Notes under the pieces: generated by a model
The model's input: the letters and a program-made list of their open reading frames with translations, nothing else
Told to the model about the DNA's origin: nothing
The model's database searches: none
Assembly (NCBI GenBank): GCA_027627225.1
Contig: CM051028.1
Span: 25,106,364-25,170,363, forward strand
DNA from: Congeria kusceri
Taxonomy: Eukaryota > Mollusca > Bivalvia > Myida > Dreissenidae
Length of the DNA: 64,000 nt
Direction: 5' to 3'
Program-made: the position numbers and the translations under genes
Shown here: one piece after another, positions 11,536 through 21,899 of the stretch
Numbering within the stretch: the stretch's first letter is position 1
Layout: every line of letters begins with the position of its first letter

Positions 11536-13552
11536 CAGTTCCAAGCGCGAGCAGTCAGAGACATTGAAAGATGAGTATATTTATGATTATACTAAATTTA
11601 CCAAAGACTATTTCGAATATGAGCAAGGCGACAAAGACATTCTTGTGCGGGGACGACTACCCGAAAATATCATTTTTTGGGAAAGTATCGGAGCAAATGT
11701 TTATGTTCTTGATGTTATTAAATCCGGTTATAAAATCCCATTTTATACAAAGCCACCAAGGCAGTTTTTGAACAATAATAGATCTGCCCTCAGTAATACT
11801 GAGTTTGTGTCTGAGGCAATTCAAAATTTGTTAGACCGCAATTTAATTGAAACCTGCGTTGAACCGCCACACGTTGTTAATCCGTTGACTGTTTCAGAAA
11901 AAAGTAACGGAAAAAAGAGACTTATTTTAGATTTAAGAGCCGTAAACAAATATTTATACAAACAAAGCGTCAAATTTGATGACCTTAAAGTTGCTTTGTC
12001 ATTTTTGAAACAAGGATTCTTCATTGTGAAATTTGACATTGCAAGCGCTTATCACTTTATTGAAATTTTCAACCCACATTGCGATTTTCTAGGATTTTCT
12101 TGGAAGGGGACGGACAGTCAGGTCCGCTACTTCCGGTTTCTAGTACTTCCGTTTGGAATAAGTAGTGCTTGTTGGATTTTTACCAAGATTTGTCGCCCTT
12201 TGATCAAGAAATGGCGTAGCGAGGGTAAAGCTGTACTTATGTTTCTTGACGACGGATTCGGTTGTTCAGATTCATACCAAAACACCTTGCTTTTAGGCAC
12301 TCAAGTGAAACAAGATTTACTCAATTCAGGTTTTATTCCAAAAGCAGACAAATGCATTTGGATTCCAGTCCAAGTCATGCAGTTTTTGGGAGCTGTGCTC
12401 GATTCCTTTAAGGGTGAGATTCAGATTGCCGAGCATAGGACAGGTAAGGCTTTATGTACATGCTCTTCATTGATCGAAGAATCTACATTACTTAGAGCTA
12501 TTCCCGTGAGAAAAATAGCCTGTTTTGTGGGTCAAATCATATCAATGTCAATTGTTATTGGAAATATCGCTCAAATCAAGACCAGGTATTTGAGTTTCGA
12601 TACCAATTTTGCCAGTTCCTGGAATTCTAAGATAAGAATAACAGAACAAAGTGTTAACGAACTTCAGTTTTGGCAGGCAAATCTTTCCCAATTGAATAAG
12701 AGGGACATCTTTGATTCACATAAATGTTCCAAGGTTGTGTACTCTGACGCTAGTCACGCAGGTTACGGTGGTTATGTAGTGGACGCGATCAACGGCGTAT
12801 CGCATGGAATGTGGTCGCCTGAAGAAGCACAAATGTCTTCCACATGGAGGGAATTAACAGCCGTGTTCAGAATACTGTGTTCCCTCAAACACCTACTTGT
12901 TCATCAGAGCATTAAATGGTTCTCTGATAATCAGTCTGTTGTGACCATTGTTAAAAAAGGTTCCAGAAAAAGATATCTGCAAGATTTGGCAATTGATATT
13001 TTTAATTTATGTTTAGCCAGTAACATTGTTTTAGAGGTCGAATGGGTCCCTCGAATCGACAACGAACGGGCAGATTATCTGTCAAAGATAGAGGACAGTG
13101 ATGATTGGGGGACATCAAACGAGCTATTGGCATTGATAGTCGAAAGGTTTGGCCTGCCGACGATGGATTGGTTTGCATCGCATTACAACAGAAAGTTAGG
13201 GCGATTTTATTCAAGATTTTGGAACCCTGGTTCGGAAGGTATAGATGCATTTACTGCTAGATGGTCATTTGAGTTAGGATTATTTGTGCCTCCAATTTCT
13301 GTCATATCAAGAGTTGTGAACAAAATGATGGTTGATAGAGCACGCGGTGTATTAGTTGTACCGCAATGGACCTCGGCGGTCTTTTGGCCATTGTTATGTC
13401 CGAACGGACATTTTATTCCTGAAGTATTGGATGTTATTCATCTGCCTTCCGAGAGGCGATTTTATGTACCATGTAAAAGTGGAAAGGGTATGTTTGGCAA
13501 CGTAAATTTGAAATTCGACATGCTTGCTTGTTACATGGATTTTAGGAAGTGA
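11489..13552 (+). CDS. Reverse transcriptase/RNase H of the YR retrotransposon
   Basis: Open for 688 codons, 662 of them counted here from the TTG at 11564. RT motifs in order: LILDLRAVNKYL (about residue 120), FIVKFDIASAY with catalytic D158, LPFGISSACWIF (about 195), and VLMFLDDGF with catalytic D229 and D230. FLDD replaces the commoner YxDD, as is usual in the DIRS order. RNase H follows with its acidic residues in SDASHAGYGG (D395), TWRELTA (E430), FSDNQSVV (D455) and DNERADYLS (D504). The C-terminal part carries the extension typical of Ngaro/DIRS polymerases (MDWFASHYN, VPPISVISRVV, VPQWTSAVFWP). The enzyme would make element cDNA and degrade the RNA template. No stop codon or frameshift is seen. 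There is no in-frame ATG, so the true start depends on frameshifting from gag. Confidence 0.92.
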   Translation, partial: EVKTPRHPLPVPDPSSSSKREQSETLKDEYIYDYTKFTKDYFEYEQGDKDILVRGRLPENIIFWESIGANVYVLDVIKSGYKIPFYTKPPRQFLNNNRSALSNTEFVSEAIQNLLDRNLIETCVEPPHVVNPLTVSEKSNGKKRLILDLRAVNKYLYKQSVKFDDLKVALSFLKQGFFIVKFDIASAYHFIEIFNPHCDFLGFSWKGTDSQVRYFRFLVLPFGISSACWIFTKICRPLIKKWRSEGKAVLMFLDDGFGCSDSYQNTLLLGTQVKQDLLNSGFIPKADKCIWIPVQVMQFLGAVLDSFKGEIQIAEHRTGKALCTCSSLIEESTLLRAIPVRKIACFVGQIISMSIVIGNIAQIKTRYLSFDTNFASSWNSKIRITEQSVNELQFWQANLSQLNKRDIFDSHKCSKVVYSDASHAGYGGYVVDAINGVSHGMWSPEEAQMSSTWRELTAVFRILCSLKHLLVHQSIKWFSDNQSVVTIVKKGSRKRYLQDLAIDIFNLCLASNIVLEVEWVPRIDNERADYLSKIEDSDDWGTSNELLALIVERFGLPTMDWFASHYNRKLGRFYSRFWNPGSEGIDAFTARWSFELGLFVPPISVISRVVNKMMVDRARGVLVVPQWTSAVFWPLLCPNGHFIPEVLDVIHLPSERRFYVPCKSGKGMFGNVNLKFDMLACYMDFRK

Positions 13553-13627
13553 ATAGGTTGTGACATAATCATACTGCAGTGTAGAGACGCATGTTTTTCT
13601 ACTTCATCTAGCCGAGAGGCTATCAAG

Positions 13628-13886
13628 ACGCTTGTCAGACAATGACGCTTGTCATTGATTAATCTCATTAAGATGCTTGTCATTGATTAAACCTCATCAA
13701 GACGCTTGTCTGTGATCAAATATCATTAAGACGCTTGTCTTTGATTAAACATCATTAAGATGCTTGTTTGTGATTAAATATCATTAAGACGCTTGTCTCT
13801 CATTAAATGTCATCAAGACGCCTGTCGTTGATTAATGACCATCAAGACGCTTGTCTGTAGTTAAAGATCATTAGGACGCTTGTCTG
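13628..13886 (+). repeat. 29 bp tandem repeat between RT and recombinase ORFs
   Basis: About nine copies of a 29 bp unit with core gacgcttgtc and spacer of the type tgattaaatatcatta. Core starts fall near 13628, 13672, 13701, 13730, 13759, 13789, 13818, 13847 and 13875. The array lies inside the YR retrotransposon in the 588 bp gap between its second and third ORFs. Function is unknown. It may simply be tolerated expansion, or spacer of an intron. Confidence 0.88.
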
Positions 13887-14140
13887 AGAATGATCTGTAT
13901 TTGATGATGTATTTCGGTATATAGCCATTTTAGAGTTGTCCGTTTGAGAGTGAAATTGATATGTTATATTTATTATGTATTTATCATTGCTTAAAGATCA
14001 TTAAGCCGCCTGACTTCTGAGAATGACCAGTATTTGATAATGTTCTTTTTTGGTATATACTGAAAAAGAGTTTTTCTAATAGTAATAGTAAAAGAGAATG
14101 TGTATTATTTTTATTTTTATTCTTTTTTGCCTTTTTACAT

Positions 14141-15142
14141 ATGTTTTTTCAGATCCATGCGGATGAAATTGAGGCTTTACCGGAGGTCTTGGCGGACAGG
14201 GTGGAGCTGCTCCCGAGCATCTTGCGCAAATCCAGAGCAGACAGTACCTGTTCCAAATATGAAAGTGCATTTATTCGATGGAGAAATTGGGCTTTGTGCA
14301 ATCAGTTGGGGAGTAGTGATATTTTGCCCGCTAAGGCTTTTCCGGTGGCGTTATATTTAGTGTCTCTTTTTCAAAGTGCTAAAACCCCGGCACCAGTTAT
14401 ATCTGCATTTTATGGGATTAAATGGATGCATGAGTTATATGGTTTAGTTTCTCCCACTGATTCTAAAATAGTAGCTAATGTTTTAGAGGCAGCAAAAAGA
14501 ACTTTGTCAACCCAAACTAATAAAAAGGAACCCATAACGGTGGAAATTTTATTAGCTATGTACAAACGTATATACAACGATAAAGATGTAATGTCTCAAA
14601 GAATTATTGCCGCCAGTTTACTAGGTTATGCGGGGTTTATGCGCAGTGCAGAATTATTACAAATAAAAGTATCCGACATTGTGTTCGAGGACACATATAT
14701 TTTAGTTTTTGTTCAGTCGAGTAAAACTGACAAGTATAGAGATGGATCATGGATACCAATCGCAAAATCAGGAACTGTTTTGTGCCCTTACGTAAATTTA
14801 CAGAAGTACATTGAATGGGCAAATTTGAATGGAGACGATTACCTTTTTTGCAATTTGTCTAAGACTAAATCTGGTTTTAAACCAAGAAAACTGAACAAAC
14901 CTATGTCTTATACAAGCTTACGCGAGCAGTTTATTAAGGCTTTTCAACCGCATGTACCAGATATTTCTAGCTTTGGTTTGCACTCCTTAAGATCAGGAGG
15001 AGCTACATCTGCTGCAAACAGTGGTGTAAGAGACAGACTGTTTAAAATACATGGTCGGTGGATTAGCGAAAGTGCAAAAGACGGCTATGTGAAAGATGAT
15101 ATTAATTCTAGACTGATTGTCTCTAAATCACTTGGTTTATAA
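14141..15142 (+). CDS. Tyrosine recombinase of the YR retrotransposon
   Basis: 333 residues from the ATG at 14141. The N-terminal half resembles a core-binding domain (TCSKYESAFIRWRNWALCNQ, about residues 36-55). The catalytic half has the family's residues in order: R168 in GFMRSAELLQIK, K195 in SSKTDKYR, H281 and R284 in HSLRSGGATSAAN, H304 in HGRW, and the nucleophile Y316 in KDGYVKDD. All five are present and the frame is intact, so the protein is predicted active. Its job in this class is integration of the circular element DNA by site-specific strand exchange, replacing the DDE integrase of LTR elements. It is separated from the RT ORF by a 29 bp minisatellite and a T-rich tract. Confidence 0.93.
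   Translation: MFFQIHADEIEALPEVLADRVELLPSILRKSRADSTCSKYESAFIRWRNWALCNQLGSSDILPAKAFPVALYLVSLFQSAKTPAPVISAFYGIKWMHELYGLVSPTDSKIVANVLEAAKRTLSTQTNKKEPITVEILLAMYKRIYNDKDVMSQRIIAASLLGYAGFMRSAELLQIKVSDIVFEDTYILVFVQSSKTDKYRDGSWIPIAKSGTVLCPYVNLQKYIEWANLNGDDYLFCNLSKTKSGFKPRKLNKPMSYTSLREQFIKAFQPHVPDISSFGLHSLRSGGATSAANSGVRDRLFKIHGRWISESAKDGYVKDDINSRLIVSKSLGL
14144..14152 (+). promoter_or_regulatory. Possible 3' splice site before the recombinase ORF
   Basis: A T-rich tract from about 14103 ends in ttttttcag directly before the conserved part of the recombinase frame. A strong donor-like GTATGT at 13488, inside the RT ORF, would give the wrong phase (1 instead of 0), so I cannot propose a productive intron. 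The ATG at 14141 lies within the same tract and could be used instead. Confidence 0.3.
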
Positions 15143-15222
15143 ATGTGCGTTTTGTTTTGTTATTAGAAAACTTGTCAATCATTTTTTATTTTTTTTTTCT
15201 AGATTTGCCCGAACTTTTCGTC

Positions 15223-15321
15223 CATCTGGTCATACGCATAGGTACCAAAATACAAGCTGTATTTTCAATTTATTTCGTTGTTGAGTTGTTTATTTAGGAG
15301 ACATAAAGGGTCTATGGAAAT
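15223..15321 (+). repeat. Split direct repeat B1
   Basis: 99 bp beginning catctggtcatacgcatagg and ending ggaaat. It is identical to B2 (15661-15759) except for one a/g difference at 15303 versus 15741. Its last five bases are the first five of A2. Confidence 0.93.
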
Positions 15322-15485
15322 ATAATTTTCCTAGTTTGAGCGTAGCGAATTAGAGGAAAATTGATTTCCATTGCGTATGAAAGTCTCCGGTAGGGGGCGC
15401 TCAGGTATTGTGTTGGCGGCAATTATGCTCGTGGAATAGCCATTCGGCTTTGCGTAACTGACCAGCGAACACGTTAATTTTCGTT
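15317..15485 (+). repeat. Split direct repeat A2
   Basis: Second copy of the 169 bp A repeat. B1-A2 adjacency gives the template that lets the replication intermediate rejoin its ends, as described for Ngaro and PAT elements. Confidence 0.93.
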
Positions 15486-15660
15486 ATATTTTATTTAAGA
15501 CATAAAATATTGACAAGTGTTCTCTTGAAAATGACTATCTGCAGGAATATATGCTTTTGCTGTGTAATCTATACGAGCGTTAGTTCATATTATGTTTTAT
15601 AAAATCTGCATTAAAATGTGAATTGTTCATGCTTGTATTCGTCATACGTTATAACTGTGT

Positions 15661-15759
15661 CATCTGGTCATACGCATAGGTACCAAAATACAAGCTGTAT
15701 TTTCAATTTATTTCGTTGTTGAGTTGTTTATTTAGGAGACGTAAAGGGTCTATGGAAAT
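15661..15759 (+). repeat. Split direct repeat B2 (YR retrotransposon 3' end)
   Basis: Second B copy, ending ggaaat. It is separated from A2 by about 175 bp of unique sequence (15486-15660). Host DNA begins after 15759; no target-site duplication is seen, as expected for recombinase integration. Confidence 0.92.
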
Positions 15760-16367
15760 TCAGTGTCTCGTCTGACAACTGGCATTTGAACATAATGTCA
15801 AATGTGTCCAACGAGGGCACACTTTCCCAATGAAACTAATGTTACATATGGGCATTTTTCAAGGTTTTCTGGTTCAAACCTATCACACATGCAACATATG
15901 TTTCAGTGTCAATTTTACTGTCCTCATCATTGTTGGCATCCTCAGCGCTGTGTGTTTGTATTTAAAATTTGGACACAAATGTGTTTCCGTAGTTCTTATT
16001 TTCACACAGCCGGTGTCACGTGACCTGCAAAATTTGTATTTTGAGCGTAAAGACATACTATCTGGAATGTAGTGTCTGAAATCGATGAAACACACTTCAA
16101 AGTGAAATATGAAGCAACCTACCACATTTCGAAACATATTTCTGCAAATAATGCGCCCAAACCAAAACGAAAGTGCGTAGTGACGCAGATCGCTAATGTA
16201 AAGAACTTATAGATGGCGCTGGATTGAAAATATTGCGAGGTATAAAAATAGCGCGATACAATGAGTAACGTAATATAATAAGGTTCGAGTAATACTGCAA
16301 TAGCAGTCCAATTTTCAAACAACACGATAAACTACAGCTACAGCTTGCGATATGAATAAATATCACT
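15760..16367. other. Non-coding stretch
   Basis: No supported gene. Short overlapping open frames on both strands lack splice context and recognisable motifs. Confidence 0.5.
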
Positions 16368-16576
16368 TTCTTACTATTATTTATTCACTAGAGTGGGCGC
16401 CAACATGAAACATTCCAGCCCTGGTTGATACCCTTGGCTGCCCGCTGCTATCACTGAGGACTGACGCGTGTAACGAAAACTATTTCTCAAAGACAGCACC
16501 TGTACGTTTCTTAACGAGAATTAAGACACACCGCGTGGCTCATTTCCTGAATTTTAACATGATTTCATTAATAAAC
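16368..16576 (-). repeat. 209 bp inverted repeat, right arm
   Basis: Reverse complement of 7989-8197, about 93% identical and ungapped. It closes the block holding the hairpin minisatellite and the YR retrotransposon. Confidence 0.85.
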
Positions 16577-18990
16577 CCAAAATGCTGTGATCGATAAATA
16601 AATCAGTACAAAATAAATTACCATGACCTGTCTGCTCGTGTTCAAAAACTCTAAAACTGCAAATTTAATGTGATTGTTTTGGAAAACACGTTTGTGAATT
16701 TTAAATGCAACGCGTGTAAAGTCAGTATAAATTTTGTTGATAATGGGGGGACTAGCCATTTACTGGAAATAGGGGGAATCGTGGTTTTTTGTTTACACAC
16801 TCGTTGCAATCGTTTGTATTTCTAAAACGTCTGATTTACCTGTATTGGCTAGTCCATGTGTAACGATTCTCACTTGCATTTGTACCGACTGTAAATTATC
16901 TTTGAATGCCTGGCCAGAAAATGCGATCGATAAAAGTAAACAATGGCGACCGCAATCTAATGAAAGACATTGTATAACAGGTCACGTTCAAATGACCTTC
17001 CGAACAATAAAGTATCAGCCCTGCTGCGCCCAATGAAATTGCTTTTCGCTCAGCAAAGTTTGGCCACGGTTTTTGAAAACGTGATGCATTTCCAGCTGAT
17101 CCTCCGGAATAAATCATTTACAGTTAATTTTGACGTGGATAACAATGGATATAGGGGTACCTTAGGAGAGTAAAGCAAAGTTCACGGTAATTTCGTGCAT
17201 AGTTTTTGTGGTTTACATATAAAGTGTTCCCACAACATTTTGTAGGCAACAATTTGATTGGCTCATGAAACGGTCGACTGGACGTGACCTATAATGTGAA
17301 GTCATCAGATCCAGTCAGCGGATAAATAGTAGCTTCAGACTGGAGATGGTTTTAATGTGATTGTGGCAACCGCATCGTGTTACGGAATGGAAAACGTAGT
17401 CCATGCATGCGACAGGTATACTTCCACAGTGTAGAATACAGCTAAGTTTATCCCACGGGGTGTTGTTTCGTCAATACTGGCGTGAAGATGGGATAAAAAA
17501 ACTAGATAACATACGCTGAATAAAAGTCTTATCATAAAAGCAAATGAAACATGCCATTGATTTTAATGTGTTTTATTTTTTTTTATTTAATGATGTACAG
17601 TGATTGGTATTAACTATGTAGTCATGTTGAAATAAATACTCCTTATATTAATAAATCATACAAAATATCAAATTTTTATTGTTGGATGGTTACATATAAC
17701 AGAAAATTGTTATATTGATATTCTAAAAAGTGATCATTTAATGTATTTATGTTTAATATACATTATCACTGTTCACTTCCTTAAAAAATAATTCTTCAAA
17801 AACCTGAACTAATTGCTTGTTTTCAGATATACATAGTAAATATATATCAAACACATATATTAATTAATATGGATTTCACACACCAATGAACACTACTGGA
17901 ACTGTTTAGTGAAATAAATTATTTATCGTCGAGGTCTGCATTCAAATAAGTCTCAGCATAACACACATTTTCGAAATGTTCAGGGCTATAACTTTTAAAT
18001 TACGGAAAATATTAACGATTTCGCTTTGATAGGCCCACCAGACAGGATCTCCAATGAACAAATGCCTTTTTTATTAACTCAAAACAGTTTCATTTTCTCT
18101 TATCCAAAACATGACAGTTACATATAGCTGTTTTCAAGTTGCATTTTAATACTAAACAAATCGTAAAGCAATACTTATATAGACTTTATAACAATACATT
18201 TTCTGTCGAATTTTAAACTCATGTTTTTATTTAGTTACGTATATTTTTGCACAATTCATTGTTCAAAACTTCAATTACGTAACATTATCATATTGAATGC
18301 AAACATACATACTATATTGTTATCGCTTCATGAAAATTCCCTGCCAGCATCTAAATAGACAAATAACAAAAACAAAACATGTGGCGCTATCTCGATTATT
18401 GTAGAAAAATGTCCAAGGACTCATTCTTTCATTTGACATAGCCTTACGGTCTGAAACTATAAGACATATTCTAACGGCCGACACTTTCCTTTCATAGCTC
18501 AACCGTTTGAATTAGATCAAATCATGTTTCCGAATACAATCATATTGTTTTGCAGTTGTTTGTTATAAACACATTTGTTTTCAGCCTTGAAACGTCTTCT
18601 GAAATTGAACTATTTCAATATAAATAATTAAAAGTACATTGTTAACAAGTTATATACGTTTGCTAAAATAGTGCAATAGTCGAATAGTCATCATACACGT
18701 AAATCAGGATGGAGTATTTAAAAAACGCGTTTGTGTTTTGTTACGCGCGTTCCAACATATAATATCTCGACATATCTAGCTTTTGAAATATCATATTATT
18801 TAGAATGTTATTCGCAAAAAAATTCTCACGCAACTCTTATAAAATTTAAATTGAAATGCTTAACCGTATTCATTCAAAAATGGTACTATACAAGAACTTT
18901 TTAATTATGACTGGTTAACATATTGATAGGCTACGCTACCAGTATGGTAATCACAGCAAATCGTCAGTATATTGAGTCTTTGGTTTTAAC
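16577..18990. other. Non-coding stretch
   Basis: AT-rich DNA with no exon, RNA gene or repeat family that I can support. Confidence 0.55.
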
Positions 18991-19038
18991 AAATTGAATG
19001 CACATAAATATGTTATTTTCAACAATGAGGGCATACAG

Positions 19039-19227
19039 TTGGAGCCGAAGTTTCCAGTTAAAGGTTCAGTAAGTGACGGCATTAACACGGATTTCGATAT
19101 TACTTCAGATTACTTGTCCCCACGACCAGATGTACGAAACATAATTTGTCCAACATGGAAGGATGAAAAGATAAATTTTGACTGGAATGATGATCATTAT
19201 GAGACGGTGTGTCACACGCAAGGACAG
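19039..19227 (+). CDS. Candidate internal exon, unknown protein
   Basis: The frame is open on both sides. It has an acceptor-like gcatacag ending at 19038 and a strong donor CAG|GTATGC after 19227. The 63 codons have a soluble, mixed-charge composition: PKFPVKGSVSDGINTDFD, SPRPDVRNIICPTWKD and DWNDDHYETVCHTQGQ. I recognise no family and see no neighbouring exon to join to it, so it may be a chance open frame or an exon relic in the duplicated region. Confidence 0.3.
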
Positions 19228-19454
19228 GTATGCGGCTGAAAGTTCAAGGCCACTCAGCAAGGTCAGAGTATTTGTTTGGGCATTTGTTTTTCTATTTCTG
19301 ACAGTGTGTTGCCTTTTGCTTTAAGCGCAACAAAATGCACACCGTGTCGGAATAACAAAAACACATAGAGTAAGTTAAATAATGTCCACATCACATTACA
19401 AAGAATCCTGACAAACGAATAGGACAATGATAATAACAAAACACCACAAGGAAG

Positions 19455-21010
19455 TCTCTCAATATATATCCAAGAGATATTATTGGTATTCCTGTAATTC
19501 GAGCTCTGTGTAGCAGGTCTTATATCAATGTTTGACCTCCTGATTTATACACCAGAGATGCAGTGACATTTGTAAAATGCAAATCCCATGAAAGCTGTGA
19601 CTCGTAGTAAAGTTGCCATATTGACTTGAGCACCTACTCTCTATAAACTAACTGTAATATTAATTTTATTTCAAGTAATTGCGTGTAAACACATCGTAAC
19701 TCACCATTAGCAAAGATATATTCAGACATAACAAACGGTAAAGCATATTACCATTGAAATTACTGGTGTGTAATCACATGATTACAGTGCCCAACAGCAA
19801 AATATAGAATTAAAAGCCAATCAAAAGCGAAGTAGATATTTCGTTTATTTGTACTTAGACACATTAAATTGCGCATTCCATATAGACGTTTCAACAAATG
19901 TCAATCATATTCAAATTAAGCTGCAATATTATCCAGTCATTGCACTTGGACATCACGTGTTTAGCGGTTAAACTATTTCATACAAAAGAGCACGTGCATA
20001 ATGTTTGTGATATTCAAATGTGCACGTCGTAATGTTTATGATATTCGATGAATGGAAATTGATCCTTTAACAATAGCTGGGGTGGAGTTTAAACTATTCG
20101 TCGCAAAATCCTGGATCGGTCTATTGTTCGTCATTATTAGTTGTAATTATGTTCAAAAGTTCTTAATGTGTAAGTATGTCACTTATTTACCATTGCGCAA
20201 AAACATATTGAAGTATATTCTTAAAACATTGAATAGAAATTTCAATCACTCTAAAACAAGTTTGAATCATATGACTTTTAAATCTTATTCTACAACACAC
20301 ATCAGCGATTGCCTCTAACTAAGCTTGTGTATGAACTGGATACTTTCAAAAGGAGGACAACTACAATTATATTGTAAGATGCATATAATTGAAGAATTGA
20401 AAGTAACTCTACCTGTTTCCCTTCCCCTCCCCTTCGAAGAAACGTAGGTATATTGCTCTGTAACTGTCGTTTCGTCTACTACGGACCGTTATGTTTAGCA
20501 GGCAGTTTTTTGTTATGATTTGTAGACGATCCCTATTGATTATGGAGTCCTTGGGTCAGAGGTCAATCTCAGATTGATCAATAGATGTAACAATACGTAT
20601 ATAGAGTATAGTTATTTCATATGCGTTTTTGGGAACAGTTAAAACTGTTGTCATATAGTGTCAGAATTGATTTTTGAACTGTTGCACGAGTCTAACATTC
20701 GTGAGACTTAAGGTTGATTTAATTAAGTTAGCAGCCCAGACATATCAAGTAAATTTATTTTATTTACAAAGTCGGTGCAAAATATAACGGGTAACATAAG
20801 CTCTAATAAGATTTTGAAACCGTATATTGGGTATACGATATGTGCGCGCATACACGGCGTTGAAATCGTGTGTCACATAATGGCCAAAAGGCGTTTTAAT
20901 GATTACAAATACATGTTCTTAAATATCTCCCTAGGCTGTATACTAAGAGGACTGACGCATGCTGAAGTTGCACAGAAAGTAATGCGACATTTCTTTTTGC
21001 AATATATGTA
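19455..21010. repeat. Segmentally duplicated non-coding block, copy 2
   Basis: Homologous to 2937-3610, with about 690 extra bases at 19625-20315. Part of that extra sequence (about 20020-20100, landmarks atgtttatgatattcgatga and aatagctgggg) recurs at about 42540-42615 beside DUF4430 copy 3. So the block is a patchwork duplicated around the gene family. Confidence 0.68.
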
Positions 21011-21899
21011 AATGTTGCGCGATTGTCGATGAAAGATATAGTTAGTTATACGGTCATATCAGAAGACTGCGTGCAAACAATTCTGACAAACTGTTACTAC
21101 TTGAAAAAGGTTTGCTTTACGTGGGTACCTAATTTGAGGAGTAAAAGACACAACGCCTTAAATGTGTCGTTTGAAAACAATACAAAGACTGTGGTATACA
21201 TGTTATTTCTAACTTGCTAAGAGGTGACGAAACCTGGGTGCACATGTTTGAGCAACAGAGAAGGGTTGATAATAAGCAATGGAAGCAAAAAGATCAATAA
21301 CGCCCATGTATTGCCAAGAGAACCTTAAGTTTGAAAAATATTATGTACGCAATTTTCTTTAATTCTAGTGGACCATTCGTTCAAGTGCCTTGTCCACCTT
21401 TTTATACAGTCACTGGACGATTCCACAAGACTGTACTGAAGAGAGTGAAGTTGTACAATAAGGAACGTCCAATAAAACGATGGTCAAGACTCCATCGTAT
21501 ACACGACAACGACTCCTCCCGCAAGTGCGAGGTTGTTTAGTCTTTTTGGGCTTCGGAAAAGGCGAAAGTTGTAAACCATCCGTCTTGTTCACCCTACAGG
21601 AGACCCAGTGACTTTTGTTTTTTGTCTATATGCAAGACTGAAGCAAATACTTTCTGGTAAGAAATATATGTCCAGAATTTCTCTTGGCATCGCCATTTAT
21701 CAGTCTCTCCAACAGATACCAATAGAATACTATTTATCTGCTTTTCGACTGGGTTAAAGGGTTACACAAATGTGTTTTAGTAAAAGCGGAATACTTTGAA
21801 TGTTTGTTATTAAAATATTCGTGATAAAAAGTACCACTTAAGAAATCCGAACCCAATGACAGACCTTTTTATAGGACCATATACCTGGTGGTCTCGTTC

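Larger units (their letters stand above)
10627..15759 (+). mobile_element. Ngaro/PAT-type tyrosine-recombinase retrotransposon, near-complete
   Basis: A 5.1 kb element with three ORFs in the order gag, RT/RNase H, tyrosine recombinase. Its termini are split direct repeats: A1 10627-10795, B1 15223-15321, A2 15317-15485, B2 15661-15759. This A1-ORFs-B1-A2-B2 order is the hallmark of Ngaro and PAT members of the DIRS order. They replicate through a circular DNA that the recombinase integrates, rather than through an integrase with target duplication. A1 and A2 differ at 3 of 169 positions and B1 and B2 at 1 of 99. B1 and A2 overlap by the five bases gaaat, which also open A1 and close B2, so gaaat marks the probable crossover site. 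All three ORFs are open, so the insertion looks recent and possibly mobile. Confidence 0.92.

Noticed and set aside
10797..11544. Several minus-strand open frames over gag
   Set aside because: Antisense shadows of the gag ORF; no independent motif or start context.
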